Numbered from the stretch's first letter, positions 19,458 to 32,531 are shown. The stretch: 64,000 nucleotides of DNA from Trichomonas vaginalis G3 (GCF_026262505.1 NC_067203.1:14272392-14336391), one strand, 5' to 3'. Program-made: numbers and translations. The notes: a model not told the origin generated them from the letters alone.

Positions 19458-20418
19458 ATGATTTCACTCGGCACAACAACAATTCAAACTACGCACAAAA
19501 CTCGTAGGTCATGGAATCCAACATCTATGTTTGTAGAGTAAAAGCTTCATTCCTTTCTTCATATACTTTCGAAACAAAAATTCCAGAAGAATAAAGCAAG
19601 AACTTAACAAAGTAATTTAGACTTGGTAGTGCTGCAAGATGGAAACAAATGAACACGTATCTTTATGAAATGACAGGACATTTATTGACCATTTTACCCA
19701 AATTGCCTGACATACACAACGAACAAAACTAACTATTCCTGAATTCGAAGAAATTGAGATCACAAAAAAACTTACTCAGTAGAAATAAGAAAGTTCATAC
19801 GTAAAAGTAAATTATGAATTCTTGGTTTTCATTGCAACCGTAAAGTTAATGGACAAGATTGGACATGGTTTATAAGGAATGTTTCTTGGACATCATAAAT
19901 AAATCTGAAGATTTAGACCTACGATAACTTGTTTCATTTAGTTGCTGAACTGTGTTGGGAAATAAGAGATAAAGATGCAAGAGGCAAAGTATGGAACGAA
20001 AAACTAAGACCCGCTATGTTTGAGTGAAGAAGCAATTGACGCCTTAGTTGTTTTAGCAGGTCAAATTTCATGCTGTAATAAACCGCAAAATGAACCCGCA
20101 CAATGTTCAAAATGTAAGGCAGCGATGGAGGAAATATAACTACTCCGTTCAAAGAGATTAGAAAGAAATGAAACGCTATGCAGATTTAAAGAAAGAAGTA
20201 AAACAGCAGCAGAGATAAACATGGGACATGTTAGCATTTTGAACAAAAATATCCAACTGCTGAGCAATTTCCTTCTACTCTGACGTCAAGAAAGGAAATA
20301 TAAAGAAACCTTCGGCATTGTTAAAATATTCGATGTACTAAAAGAAGCAATATAGAAGTACAAAAACTTTTAAAGTCATGAACCATCGCAACATATAACC
20401 ATGTTTAAAAACGTGTAT
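19458..20418 (+). pseudogene. Gene X, noisy copy
   Basis: Matches 10,739-11,677 including both flanking inverted repeats; the reading frame is lost by dense small differences. Confidence 0.7.
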
Positions 20419-20704
20419 AAAGTTATGTTAGAAAAGGAGGTTAGAAAACGTGTTAGATTAACATGCCTAACATAACATCTATTTTTGCTGAATTCAGCAC
20501 AAATTCTAGTAAAATGAATATGGGCACGTTCCAACCCGTTGAGGATTTCACAATTTTTTAAAAAAATTGCTGCGGAAAGTTCGTAAAAAAGTTGAAGGTC
20601 TCCCGACGGTTTCAAACCCCATACTTTTACATGAAGATAGTTTACAATGTTCAACAAATATCATTGTAGATAGAAACGGTTTATGTAACGTTTACATTTT
20701 TGTT

Positions 20705-20960
20705 AAATGTTTGTCCTGATTTCAAGACAAGTCTCTGTATTTTTCAGAACAATCTTTTATTTTTTCAGAACAAGTCTTGTCCTGATTCAGAACAAGATAT
20801 GCACTTTTTCATGTCAGTTTTTTTTGTAAAGTTCCTCAAATTATGAGAACAATTGTTCCTGATTCAAGACAAGTGCTTTGTAATTTTTTTCGCAACAAGT
20901 CTTGTATTTTTCAAGACAAATCTTGTCCTGATTCAAGACAAGTCTTGCACTTTTTTCAGG
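20705..20960. repeat. Iteron cluster, noisy copy
   Basis: ACAAGTCTTGT-type repeats corresponding to 11,960-12,200. Confidence 0.65.
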
Positions 20961-21338
20961 AAAACCTTCGTCTCAACTCTTACAATGTCACTTTTCACCA
21001 TGATTTGCATTTGGTCGCGGGAACAACTCTTCTCTCAATTTTTGCCACTTTTTCTATCGTTCCGTGTTTTGTCACTTTTTCCCTCAGGGTGTTGTAGTCA
21101 GAAAATATCCAAATATCTTTAATAGCCTTCGTATCTCTTTCAATTCTTGACGGTTTGAACATGTATGACACCATTCAATTTCAGAATTATGTGCTGAATC
21201 TTATGACCTTCATTTGTTTCGTTGACTTCTTTTCCATATTTAAACAAATGAATTTTTTAACATTTCTTTATCACAGAAAAATAAAGTTCAGTATTTATCT
21301 TTTTATTTATTCTTTTTATTTGTATGTACACGACAGTA

Positions 21339-21615
21339 ATGTCACATCAGAGAACAACAACAACTGCTAATCCGTTTCATAAGCATTAATTGAAGAATAC
21401 GCAGTTACATCAAGTATAACAAACAGTTACGTCTATTCGTTCGGTCAAAGATTGACACTGTTATCAAATGCAACAGGTATAATGAACGCTCTTTCTTTCT
21501 ACAAAGCAAGATATATTGGTTTTTGAAACACCAAAAACCAGGGGGGCAAAAAAGGAAAAAAACTTTTTTTTAGAAGGGCAAAGGAATTTCCCTCATACTG
21601 ATTGCTTCCCTCGAA
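21339..21615 (+). pseudogene. KilA-N N-terminal part, noisy copy
   Basis: Corresponds to the beginning of 12,555-13,373 and dissolves into a low-complexity smear just before the clean sequence resumes at about 21,616. Confidence 0.6.
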
Positions 21616-21616
21616 T

Positions 21617-21733
21617 GACTGGCATAACTAACTCATTTGTTTCATCAAACAGCAACAACCAAAGTTCATGACCTAATACATAACATTCATACTTTATATT
21701 TTTAGCTCTGAGTTCTCTTGTAAGCTGTTGCAT
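21617..21733 (-). pseudogene. N-terminal part of the 90-aa gene, at the repeat junction
   Basis: Matches about 4,250-4,366; the rest is missing because the repeat copy begins here. Confidence 0.6.
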
Positions 21734-22118
21734 TTAATATTTTCTAAAAAGTCAACTTCAACAGTCATTCGCACTGGTGCCTTCAGTTCTACAGGCTCTC
21801 CTTGAAAGTCAACAAGTCTGAATTGCATGTCTTTCAAATTATGAGGACTAATGCGAACCCATTTACCTAAATGAGTTGCTATGACAGGAACGTTTGGAAT
21901 GAACATTGAATTGACTGCATAACAGAAGGATTTATATTCTACTGAACCTTTACTATTAACTCCTGAAATACCTGTGACATTAGCTATTTTGACTCAACGT
22001 ACAAACAATTACCATAACATACGTATGGAACAGATTTCATCTCAATCGTTTTGTCAACACTTTTCAAAGGAAATGTCATATGGTATGCTCCCAGAAGAAG
22101 TTGTACTCTATGACTCAT
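21694..22118 (-). pseudogene. Beta-rich virion protein, second copy
   Basis: Same gene as 4,327-4,749, with the ATGA overlap to its upstream neighbour preserved. Broken. Confidence 0.5.
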
Positions 22119-22457
22119 TCTTGGTATCTTGAACTCTTTCTTGCTACTGAACTTCAATGTTCCCTCAGAAGAGAGTTCGACATCTATGTTGTCAATAGTT
22201 TCTTCATTTATGAGAGTATCTATGACTCCAGCAATTTTATCTATTCTGTACTCGGCTCTGTTAGGAAATGTTACAACACTTCTTTTGTCATCTATTTCAA
22301 TCTCTATGAAATCTGTTTCATCTGTTATGACAAAAGTTGCGATAGTATTGAAGTCAACAACTCTGAAAGCAAGCGCTTCATTCTGAAGACCTAAGTTTGT
22401 TTGTAGCTTTACTGTCCCGTATTCGTTTGGGTCTGTACTTTGCAAATAGAACAACAT
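22115..22457 (-). CDS. Small beta-rich virion protein upstream of fibre
   Basis: Same gene as 4,746-5,086, beginning MLFYLQSTDPNEYG. It is open up to the segment EFKIPR, after which the next gene begins. About 113 aa, beta-rich, lacking known motifs. It is divergent from the fibre with a 17-bp gap, so its expression is probably linked to that of the fibre. Confidence 0.55.
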
Positions 22458-22474
22458 TTTATTCTCATTAAAAT

Positions 22475-25400
22475 ATGACTATTGCTGCATATGCGTATGA
22501 AACAAATGAAGCAAGAAGAGCACATGAACTAGTAAACGAAAACTCAACTTTAACCATTGAAGGCAATGATTTAGTCATTGACGATGGAAAAACTAAAAAA
22601 GTCATTGATTTCGATACTTTTAACACTTATGACCCATTCATTACAACAAGCAAGGTTCCCATCATAAATGATGGAACGGTGCAATATATAAATTCTACAG
22701 TAGATGCCTCATTAGTGAAAGTATTAAATGTTCTCATTGAATTGTTAAAGAGCTTTCGATTTGACGACAACATTAAATGCCTAAAGAATTTAGTCATGAA
22801 TGAGAAACAAATTCTCGGCGTTGCTGGTAGCAGTAATGATGTACACCTTATGACATTAGAATATTATAACGAACATAAAGATGAACTGAAAGGAGAGAAG
22901 GGTGACACGGACCTCAAGGACCACAAGGAATACAAGGAATACAAGGAATACAAGGAATACAAGGACCTCAAGGCGAAAACGGTTTGGATGGAAAGGATGG
23001 AAAGGATGGAAAAACTGCTAAATCATGGATATGGGACCTTATAAATACTGGTTTAACAGCTGCTTCATATGGAGTTCTTCAATACCAAATCGGAAAGATA
23101 TGGGCGGTACTTGGTGAAGAAGTTTTAAATGACGTTAAAAATGCTTTGAACTTCATTTCAAATGGTTCGGATACTATTAAAACTTTATCTGGTTGGATGC
23201 AAGAAACAAGGAGTCAAATAGATACTGTAAGACGTATAGCAAACAATGCACGTACGGGATTGGATACTTTACGACAAGCACAAAATACACTAAAGGAAGC
23301 AAATGATATTCTTGGCTCAGTATCAGACATGCATGAAGATTGGCTTAAAGGTATTGACAAATCTTTAAAAAATCACAGTCAGTCTATTGCTGACTACAAG
23401 AAAAGTATAGATTTTTTACATAGTGCTATGGACGTACATGATGGAAGCATAAGGAACTTACTTAATGCTAACAATAACTTACCAGGAACTATTAAAGCAT
23501 TTATAAAGTCCTTTGTAAAACCCGGTGCTCTAACATTTAGGTCTTTGAGAGCAAGAGCATTGAAGTCAAGAGATGCAGAAACTCCAACAGAACCTACAGA
23601 AGGAACTGAAACAACAGAAACTCCAAAAGAACCACCAAAACCAACAGCTAATGAAATATTGTTCGAATATTTTCCAAGGTACTCTGTTCTCATTGCATAC
23701 ATTCAAGAAATACTTAAGAAAGCAGACTTGACTTTAGGAGATGATGAAAGTTCTGTATATCTTTCGTTCCAGTTTCAAATAGCAGAACTTTTGAGACAGA
23801 TATGCTTAATGTATGACAACATCTCTGATTTCACAAGATATGATGACGACCATGACCCCGAACACGGTGAAGAAGAAGTTTTACAAACATCCATTAAGAC
23901 AGGAAAGGTTTTAACTCAAAGTCTCATTATTGACACCAAAGATGGCGAAGTGGACGTTCTTCAAGAGCTGAAGAAAAATACTTCTTCGGGAGGTGGTGGT
24001 AGGCATGAACTTGAAATAAATGAGATAGAAGAGAAATTAGCCGAAAAAGCAGATAAAGAACATAAACACAATATCTCCGATATAAATGAACTTCAAGCTA
24101 CATTAAATAGTAAAGCGGACAAAAATGAACTTGACGCAATGAACAAAGTTTTGAAATCTCATAAACACAACATCTCCGATATAAATGAACTTCAAGCTAC
24201 ATTAAATAGTAAAGCGGACAAGAACCATGTTCATTATATAACTTCAGACGAACAGATTATAACGGACTACCATGGATATTTAACACGAAGTGATGAAGCG
24301 AAGACAAAAAATGTTAATGAAAGAAGATATAAATACATTCGTGCTAAAGGTTATGACATAAGCTGTACTGTACAGTATGATGTAGCTAAAGCACCAGAAG
24401 CATTTGGTTATACCGGTGAAATTTATGCCTCTACTTTCAATGTTAACGGTGTATTAGTTGAACCAAGATTTATGTTAAGAGTTAAGGCAAAAATAACGTT
24501 TGAAGATGCTATTAAAAGTAAAGCTGACAAAGTTGAACTCGAAGCAACGAACAAAGTTTTGAAATCTCATAAACACAACATCTCCGATATAAATGAACTT
24601 CAAGCTACATTAGACAGTAAAGCTGACAAGAACCATACACATAAATCCTTCACTACTGTTAGAGCAGACGACATAATATTGAACTTTGACCTTGGTTCAA
24701 GTGCACCATTAGAAAATCCAAGTACAAGCGTAAAAGATACTCTTAACAGTTTAGATAAGAGTTGCAGGAACATTGAAAGTCATGCCAGAAACTTTGAAGC
24801 ATATGAACTACCAACAATGTTAGATAAGAAAGCAGACAAAACTTATGTAGATGAAGAACTATCAAAGAAATTTTCGAAACCAGATACAATGACATTTACA
24901 ACAGAAATTATAAATGGTGAACCAGCAACTCCATTTGAATTTGTTAGAGGTCTTCAACCAGATACTTTTGAATTTTTCTTGGATAATTCTATTGAACTAA
25001 CATTACATTATAAAAGTGGAACAAATGCAACATTTCATCCGGGAGATACATTCCAAATGGTATTTAATGACATAAGTTCTTTAGAATATGTTTATAGAGT
25101 TATGAGCATATATGATTTAATATATCCTATAGGAGCTGTTTATACGTCTATGAATCCAATAAATCCAAACACTTTATTTGGTGGTAGATGGTATGAAATA
25201 GTTGACAGTTTTCCATTCTACACTAATACTCAGTCAATGAAGATGGGAGGTTCAAAGAAAATAGGTATTGAAAACCTTCCTTCACATATGCATAGGTTCA
25301 GTGGAAAAACATCTGTGGAAGGAAACCATTCACATCAATAAAAAAAGAGGTTATACAAATCTTGCAGCGGGTTCGGATAGACAGGGAATGCATAGATAGT

Positions 25401-25557
25401 ATCACAACTGACCCCAAAGATGTTAGCACAGGTATTTTCTGTGGAACTGCAGGAAATCATACACATGTTGTAGCTGGTATTACAGACCCAGCAGGTAATG
25501 GAAAAAGATTATATGCCTCCTTATATAACAATGCACGCTTGGATACGAGTTGGTTAA
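22475..25557 (+). pseudogene. Fibre protein, second copy of the collagen-like version (broken)
   Basis: This copy is better preserved than 5,104-8,186. A single frame from 22,984 to 25,341 shows the domain order: helical stalk, a Thr/Pro/Glu linker (about residues 195-225 of that frame), and a run of ISDINELQATLxSKADKN modules. A LNFDLGSSAPLENPSTSV module and the phage-like tip (YPIGAVYTSMNP, FGGRWYEIV, paired HMH and HSH motifs) follow. The collagen-like Gly-X-Y tract lies around 22,895-23,010. Broken in a few places. Confidence 0.8.
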
Positions 25558-25577
25558 AATCTTTAAACTTTACATAA

Positions 25578-26656
25578 ATGAGCTTGAAAGAAGTATTCGA
25601 ACAACATCCATGGAGGTCATTTAAGAAATTCAATGAAGCTGCAAAGAGTTGGGATTTACTAACAGAGCTGAAGTGAAAAGTTCTTTGACAAAAATGTTGT
25701 TACATCAAACAAAAATAAACCCTTACGACTACTTTTTACCAATTACTCCAACACTCCTGACGCATACCAATTTGACACTCTTCATTCAAAGCAGAAAAGG
25801 AGGACATAAACCATTCCTCATCTTCATAAATGTTAACACTCGTAAAGCATATGCATATCCAATGAAAAATAAAGAACTCGTGAAGTGTTAAGAGTTTACA
25901 AAAGTTTGTAGCAGAACATAACCCAAGTACTTTTAACATCAGACCAAGACAGTGCATACCTCAGCAATGAAATCACAGAATTTCTCATTAAGCATAACAT
26001 AACTCACTACACTACTGAAGACCATAACCATAACATACTCGGCATCATAAACCGCTTCATAAGAACGCTCAGAGATTTAAATCAAGAGCGAGACTTTACG
26101 AAGAAACAATGAAACATTTTCTCGAAGTATATAATTCCTCAACACATTCTACAACAGGACATACACCAAATTCAATGACACAACAACAAGAAGAAAAGTA
26201 TATACAAAAGAACGAAGCCAAACACAAAATATCAGAAATTCAACACAATTTACCCTCATTCCTGGTACAAAAGTTCGTGTAGTTCTGACGACAAACCGTT
26301 GACAAAGAAACGTTTAAGGTTAAGTAAAATATTATATGTAGACTCTACGCAAGGTAATGGATATCTTATAAAAGCTGCTGACGACTCTATTGCGTTTTAC
26401 CCTCGACATAAATTAGTTGAAAGTAGTAATGGCAAACTTGCTGAAACCATTGACGAAGCAAAGCGAGGAGTGGTTATTGAAATACTTGGCTACAACATAA
26501 ACGATGACACTTATAAAGTAAGATATGAAGGAGGTGTTGAAGATGTTATACCATCTAAGAACTTGAGAGAGTCAAAGCCAACACATCTGGGACCATTAGA
26601 GCGGGAAGTACTGGAAAGACAAAAATATGCCAGAAAGAATAAGAAAATTCTTCTAA
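25578..26656 (+). pseudogene. INT: Integrase, second copy (broken)
   Basis: Same gene as 8,206-9,290. The chromo/SH3-like C-terminal part is open from about 26,299. Several breaks. Confidence 0.8.
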
Positions 26657-26717
26657 ACTTTTTCATTAGATGTAAATCAGACATGAATGAGAACAGTCAT
26701 GGAATTATTAATGGTCT

Positions 26718-27917
26718 TATATACGAAAAAAAGAGATCTGACATTGTGTCAGATCTCAGTAAAAGTGACATTTACATGTCAAAAAAATAGAATGAGTTTA
26801 AGTAATTAAAATTGAGGGTGAGAGTAGTATTGTATGAAATAATATCTCTCACCTCCAATTCATCCTATGGCGCCGAAAAAAATTTTGGTGAAATGCGACC
26901 ACATTTCACCAAAATTTCTCGGCGCCATATAGAGAACTAGAGCCTGTGAGGTACTGATACTATCCATGTACCTCGCAGGCTCTAGTCCAAAGCCAAAATG
27001 GCTAAAAATTGCCCGCAATTGTTCACATTGCGGGCAATTTTTAGCCATTTTGGCTGGGAATTGGAGGGTGAGAGTAGTATTGTATGAAATAATATCTCTC
27101 ACCCTCCAATTCATCCTATGGCGCCGAAAAAATTTTGGTGAAATGCGACCACATTTCACCAAAATTTCTCGGCGCCATAGAGAGAACTAGAGCCTGTGAG
27201 GTACTGATACTATCCATGTACCTCGCAGGCTCTAGTTCCAAGCCAAAATGGCTAAAAATTGCCCGCAATTGTTCACATTGCGGGCAATTTTTAGCCATTT
27301 TGGCTGGGAATTGGAGGTGAGAGTAGTATTGTATGAAATAATATCTCTCACCCTCCAATTCATCCTATGGCGCCGAAAAAATTTTTGGTGAAATGCGACC
27401 ACATTTCACCAAAATTTCTCGGCGCCATATAGAGAACTAGAGCCTGTGAGGTACTGATACTATCCATGTACCTCGCAGGCTCTAGTTCCAAGCCAAAATG
27501 GCTAAAAATTGCCCGCAATTGTTCACATTGCGGGCAATTTTTAGCCATTTTGGCTGGGAATTGGAGGGTGAGAGTAGTATTGTATGAAATAATATCTCTC
27601 ACCCTCCAATTCATCCTATGGCGCCGAAAAAATTTTGGTGAAATGCGACCACATTTCACCAAAATTTCTCGGCGCCATATAGAGAACTAGAGCCTGTGAG
27701 GTACTGATACTATCCATGTACCTCGCAGGCTCTAGTTCCAAGCCAAAATGGCTAAAAATTGCCCGCAATTGTTCACATTCCCATCTTTTGTTGGTAAGAC
27801 GAAGAATATGAAATAAATTATGAAGAAGATAATGATGAATAAAATATCACTTTTTATATTTTTGACACGTAAAGTTGTCACTTTTCTGTCAAACGGTTTT
27901 TATCGTTTTCGTATATA
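26718..27917. mobile_element. Hairpin-array element A3 (1.2 kb)
   Basis: Ends, subterminal motifs, unit number (three full plus one partial) and flanks equal those of A1, as expected if it is the same locus assembled twice. Confidence 0.75.
26815..27778. repeat. Four-hairpin tandem array of A3
   Basis: 250-bp periodic units with the same four inverted repeats as 9,447-10,413. Confidence 0.85.
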
Positions 27918-28059
27918 ACAATGGTACCATTTATTTACACCAAAAATAATGTTTATGTTAGAATGTTAGATCTAACACGTTTTCTAACCACTTTTCTAAC
28001 ATGGTCTAAAACTCTCGAAAATCATGAATTTTTGACATTTCCTTATGAAAGAAAAATAA

Positions 28060-28104
28060 CGCTAATTTTTTTCTAAGAAAAATTTTTATCTTGTATGTAA
28101 AGAT
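28060..28104 (+). promoter_or_regulatory. AT-rich upstream module of gene X (second copy)
   Basis: AAAATAACGCTAATTTTTT and TTGTATGTAAAGAT precede the ATG, as at 10,692-10,738. Confidence 0.45.
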
Positions 28105-29043
28105 ATGATTTCAACAATCGGCACAACAACAATTCAAACTACAGCACCAAACTCGTTAGTCATGAATCCAACATCTATGTTAGTAGAGATGAAAAGCTTC
28201 ATTCCTTCTTCATATACTTTCGAAACAAAAATCCAGAAGATAAAGCAAGAACTTTTAACAAGTAATTTAGACTGTAGTGCGAAAGATGAAACAAATGAAC
28301 AGTATCTTTATGAAATGCAGGACATTATTGACCATTTACCCAAATTGCCTGAAATCCAACAACAAAAACTAACTATTCCTGAATTCGACGAAATTGAAGT
28401 CAAAACAACTGACTCAGTAGAAATAAAGAAGTTCATACGTAAAGTAAATTATGAATTCCTTGGTTTTCATTGCAACCATAAAGTTATGGACAAAGATTGC
28501 GACATGGTTTATAAGAATGTTTCTGACATATATAAATCTGAAGAATTTAAGACCTACGATAACTTTGTTTCATTAGTTGCTGAATGTGTTTGGGAAATAA
28601 GAGATAAAGATAGAAGAGGCAAAGTATGGAACGAACAACTAAGACCCGCTATGTTTGAGATGAAGAGAGCAATTGACGCCTTAGTTGTTTTAGCAGGTCA
28701 AATTTCAATGTATAACGCAAAAATGAACCCGCAATGTTCAAAATGTAAGGCAGCGATGAGGAAATATAACTACTCCGTCAAAGAGATAGAAAGAATGAGA
28801 AACGACTATGCAGATTTAAAGAAAGAAGTAGAAAAGCCAGCAGAAGATAAAATGGACATGTTAGCATTTCTGAACAAAAATTATCCAACTGCTGACGATT
28901 TCCTTCTATCTGACGTCAAGAAGAAATATAAAGAAACCTTCGGCATTGTTAAAACATTCGATGTACTAAAAGAAGAAATAGAAGCTACAAAACTGTTTAA
29001 AGTCATGAACCATCGCAACATATACCATGTAAAACGCTTGTAA
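28105..29043 (+). CDS. Gene X, second copy, whole frame
   Basis: The 312-aa product is identical to that of 10,739-11,677, and the frame opens exactly at MISTIGTTT, supporting the chosen start. Inverted GTTAGA-type repeats flank it at about 27,944-28,003 and 29,047-29,108. Confidence 0.65.
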   Translation: MISTIGTTTIQTTAPNSLVMNPTSMLVEMKSFIPSSYTFETKIQKIKQELLTSNLDCSAKDETNEQYLYEMQDIIDHLPKLPEIQQQKLTIPEFDEIEVKTTDSVEIKKFIRKVNYEFLGFHCNHKVMDKDCDMVYKNVSDIYKSEEFKTYDNFVSLVAECVWEIRDKDRRGKVWNEQLRPAMFEMKRAIDALVVLAGQISMYNAKMNPQCSKCKAAMRKYNYSVKEIERMRNDYADLKKEVEKPAEDKMDMLAFLNKNYPTADDFLLSDVKKKYKETFGIVKTFDVLKEEIEATKLFKVMNHRNIYHVKRL

Positions 29044-29928
29044 ATAGTTATGTTAGAAAAGAGGTTAGAAAACGTGTTAGATCTAACATGCTAACATAAA
29101 CATTATTTTTGCTGAATTCAGCACAAAATTCTGAGTAAAATGACATATGGCACGTGTCAAACCGTTGAGTTTTCACAAATTTTAAAAATTGCTGCGGAAA
29201 GTTCGTCAAAAAAGTGAAGGTTCCCGACGGTTTCAAACCGCCATACTTTACATGAAGATAGTTTACAATGTCAACTAAATATCATGTACGATAGAAACGG
29301 TTATGTAAAGTTTACATTTTGTAAAGTTTTGTCCTGATTCAAGACAAGTCTTGTATTTTTTCAGAACAAGTCTTGTATTTTTCAGACAACAAGTCTTGTC
29401 CTGATTCAGAACAAGACTTGCACTTTTTAGTCAGTTTTTCTTGTAAAGTTCTCAAATTTGAGAACAATTGTCCTGATTCAAGACAAGTCTTGTATTTTTT
29501 CAGAACAAGTCTTGTATTTTTTCAAGACAAATCTTGTCCTGATTCAAGACAAGTCTTGCACTTTTTCAGGAAATCCTATCGTCCAACTTTACAAATGTCA
29601 CTTTTTCAACATGATTGCATTTTGGTCGGGGACAACTTTCTCTCAATTTTGCCACTTTTTCTATCGTCGTGTTTTGTCACTTTTCCCTCAGGGTGTGTGT
29701 CAGAAAATATCCAAAATCTTTATAGCCTCGTATCTCCTTCAATTCTTGACGGTTTGACATGTATGACACACCATTCAATTCAGAATTATGTGCTGAATCT
29801 TATGACCTTCATTTGTTCGTGACTTCTTTTCACATATGTAAACATGAATTTTTAACATTTCTTTATCACAGAAAAATAAAGTTAGTTTTATTTTTATTTA
29901 TTTTTTTATTTTGTATGTAAAGACAGTA
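29044..29928. other. Non-coding stretch between X and KilA-N
   Basis: Contains, in order, the X-flanking inverted repeat, the conserved non-coding block (about 29,108-29,325), ACAAGTCTTGT iterons (29,328-29,572), a leader and the KilA-N promoter module. No gene seen. Confidence 0.6.
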
Positions 29929-30756
29929 ATGTCAACATCAGAGAACACAACAACTGCTATCGTTCATGAAGCCATTAATGAAGAATACGAGTACATACAG
30001 TATAACAAACAGTTACGTCTCATTCGTTCGGTCAAAGATGACATGTATCAAATGCAAAGTATAATGAACGCTCTTCTTTCTACAAAGCAAGCATATCATT
30101 GGTTTGAAAACCAACAGGCAAAAGAACTTTTAGAAGAATTTCCTCATATGATTGCTTCCCTCGGAAAACCGAGGGAAGAGATTCCGTACGAAAATCGCAA
30201 GAATTTGGCACCTGGTTTGAAAGGTTATTATGTTCATAGACTTTTAGTAAATGCTGTAGCAATGTGGGCTTCACCTCGTTATGCTTGTTATATTTTCATG
30301 ATGTTAGATGAACTATATAAAGCAGAACGTGGAGAGATGGAAAAGAAACTTCAAGCAAAAGATGAAGTCATTGAATCCAAAGACAAAAGCATACAGAAAA
30401 GAATACCACGTTCGGTACCAAAAGGAAAGGAAAAGAGTTATAAGTATATGATATATACTGAAGAGTTGGAGAAAGAAGAAGATAGAGATATGGTTATGTT
30501 GCATTTAGTCAGAAGAAACAACAAAAGCTTTTATGACCTTGCTAAGATTTACAAATCTGACAGAAACTGGTTCTATCGTGAAAACTTACCGATTTCAATG
30601 ACACCGAATGAGCAAATAAAGGAAATTGTCAAAAATACTCTTCCTCAAACACACTATGACATCAAAGGTTGCACAATACTTACATTCAAAGAAGACTTAA
30701 CATTACTGAAGGAAAAAATAACAGAATATTTCGATAACTTCAAAGAGGAAGAATAA
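29929..30756 (+). CDS. KilA-N / DUF3627 DNA-binding protein, whole frame
   Basis: 275 aa, start MSTSENTTTA after TTGTATGTAAAGACAGTA. A KilA-N-type region covers about residues 30-130, with the hallmark VHRLLVNAVAMWASPRYAC. A charged coiled coil follows (about 135-165), then a C-terminal DUF3627-like domain (about 172-265, KSFYDLAKIYKSDRNWFYRENLP). This pairing is known from nucleocytoplasmic large DNA viruses, where such proteins bind DNA and probably regulate it; the role here is inferred. Codons near residues 77-84 form a small hairpin (CCCTCGG...CCGAGGG). Iterons immediately upstream could be its own sites. The Polinton 2 homologue is 50,058-51,029. Confidence 0.8.
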   Translation: MSTSENTTTAIVHEAINEEYEYIQYNKQLRLIRSVKDDMYQMQSIMNALLSTKQAYHWFENQQAKELLEEFPHMIASLGKPREEIPYENRKNLAPGLKGYYVHRLLVNAVAMWASPRYACYIFMMLDELYKAERGEMEKKLQAKDEVIESKDKSIQKRIPRSVPKGKEKSYKYMIYTEELEKEEDRDMVMLHLVRRNNKSFYDLAKIYKSDRNWFYRENLPISMTPNEQIKEIVKNTLPQTHYDIKGCTILTFKEDLTLLKEKITEYFDNFKEEE

Positions 30757-30810
30757 AAAAATCTAAGCTAATTTTATTTTTTTATAAAATTTTATCTCAT
30801 ATGAAAGAAC

Positions 30811-31026
30811 ATGAATTTAGAATATTCGGAACTCATGACAGAAGAAGAGAACGAACAACATGTAAAAGATTATGCAAAATTTCTGAAGACATACAAAGCA
30901 TTTAAACAATATCTAAATGCTTCTAAAGATTATGCAAAATTTCTGAAGGTATATAAAGCTTATGAAAAAGCGTATGAAAAGTTTATACATTGGGGAATTG
31001 TTGTAAAATATCGATATGAAGACTAA
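30811..31026 (+). CDS. 71-aa repeat protein, second copy
   Basis: Identical to 13,429-13,644; two KDYAKFLK repeats; likely helical; unknown function. Confidence 0.5.
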   Translation: MNLEYSELMTEEENEQHVKDYAKFLKTYKAFKQYLNASKDYAKFLKVYKAYEKAYEKFIHWGIVVKYRYED

Positions 31027-31044
31027 CCAAAAATATATTTTTGC

Positions 31045-31517
31045 TTAAATGACGTCAGGGTCAATTTCTTCAACCATTTCACTTCCTTCGTCAATGTCAA
31101 TAGAAGCTTCTTCAACCTTTGGTAAGAACTTTTGTATAACATCTTTGTTCGTTATTGTTTTCAGAGATGAAGAATAATATTTCACATTTGTTTCACCCTT
31201 CTTATATTCTTTCTGTTCGGAAAGATTCATAGCAATACTGAAGAAGTCAATGTTGGAGTTCTTTATAATAGTATAATGAGTATCTTTGACATTCACGAAG
31301 AAACCTTTTGTTTCAAAACTACTGCTAACTCTTGTGAAGTATAACGTTTGCGGTCAATGACAATAGCTAATGGTCTGACATACTGACCAAACTTAGATTC
31401 TTTCACAAACTTCTTGTTAAAGATAACATTGACGTTTGAAGCATTATTGAACTCATTCTTGATGACAGTAGCGAGAGCATTGTATGAAAAGAACTTGCAA
31501 TCTTGCATGTGTTTCAT
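31045..31517 (-). pseudogene. Unknown regulatory-block protein, second copy
   Basis: Same gene as 13,663-14,133; broken. The whole version is at 49,710-50,183. Confidence 0.55.
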
Positions 31518-31607
31518 TAAAATAAAAATATTAAATTATTTTGAAAAATAACTTAAAAAAATCTAATCTAATTTTTTCAAAAAATATTTTTTTATTTCCT
31601 ACTAAAG

Positions 31608-32529
31608 ATGTATCGGAAGTTGTCTAAGTTAGAACACTCGGAAATAAAACAACTTCTTACAGAAGCTAATATAGATGTTGCAAAGCATTACACAACAAAC
31701 AAAAAGGCACTCGCTGACATCCTCAATGACTATAATGGTGAAATAACTTATGATAGAATTCATGAGTTCATAAAGCCGCAACGCGGCGAGGACGAAGTCC
31801 ATGCAAGAGCATTTCCTTTAAATGACGTTGCTATTGACTTATATCATAGACGTTCAATACCTCATGAAGTAAGAAGAGAAATGTTTGACATAACAAATGC
31901 AAACGTTGGTCATACTCGTAAAGCTCTTTCACATGACGTTCGTCAAGAGATGTTTGACATAACAAATGCAAACGTTGGTGAAACAAGAAGAGCTGTACCA
32001 CATGAAGTAAGAAGAGAAATGTTTGACATAACAAATGCAAACGTTGGTGAAACACGAAAGAGAGATGACACACTGAAACAACAGAGAAGAGAGATGTTTA
32101 AAAGTGCTATAGAACAAGTTCGCAAAGCTAAATGTCATTCGTTCCATTGACGACAAACCAAAAGAAGGTGAGAGATGGTTAAAGAAAGATGAAGAAATAG
32201 GAAGAGAATGTGAAGTCAGGCAATAGACTCATTGACTTTAACATCGAAGCTTTAGATGAACCAAACAGAGACTACTTACACAAACATTTGGTAAGGTTTT
32301 CATGAGACTCTTAGAGAAAATTAAAATAAACTCCCAACAGAGATGGATGGTATGTTATAAACTTGGTGGAAAGTATGAATGTTCTACGTTAAACCTCAAT
32401 AATATTGGAACATTACTACATCAGCTCTTGAAGGAGAACTTTATATCAGAGATAGAAGCAAATGCTGCAGGTATTGTTGAAATGCACTATGACTTCTTCT
32501 TGACAAACATAAAGAATCTTACGAAATAA
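31608..32529 (+). pseudogene. MFDITNANVG-repeat protein upstream of pPolB, second copy
   Basis: Same gene as 14,225-15,148, with three MFDITNANVG repeats and the internal double hairpin at about 31,776. Broken. Confidence 0.55.
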
Positions 32530-32531
32530 AG

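Larger units (their letters stand above)
15282..21615 (+). other. Error-rich copy of 6,731-12,780 (probable unpolished read in the assembly)
   Basis: The block follows the source region gene by gene, from the fibre through integrase, hairpin element, X, non-coding block and iterons into KilA-N. It has single-base insertions, losses and swaps spread evenly through coding and non-coding parts alike. It is about 5% longer than its source. It begins and ends abruptly, ending in a low-complexity G/A-rich smear just before 21,616. This is the pattern of raw single-molecule sequence, not of evolutionary decay. Confidence 0.8.

Noticed and set aside
15282-21615. Ancient decayed Polinton copy
   Set aside because: Changes are evenly spread small ones with no older substitution layer and bounded by clean near-identical sequence; sequencing noise fits better.
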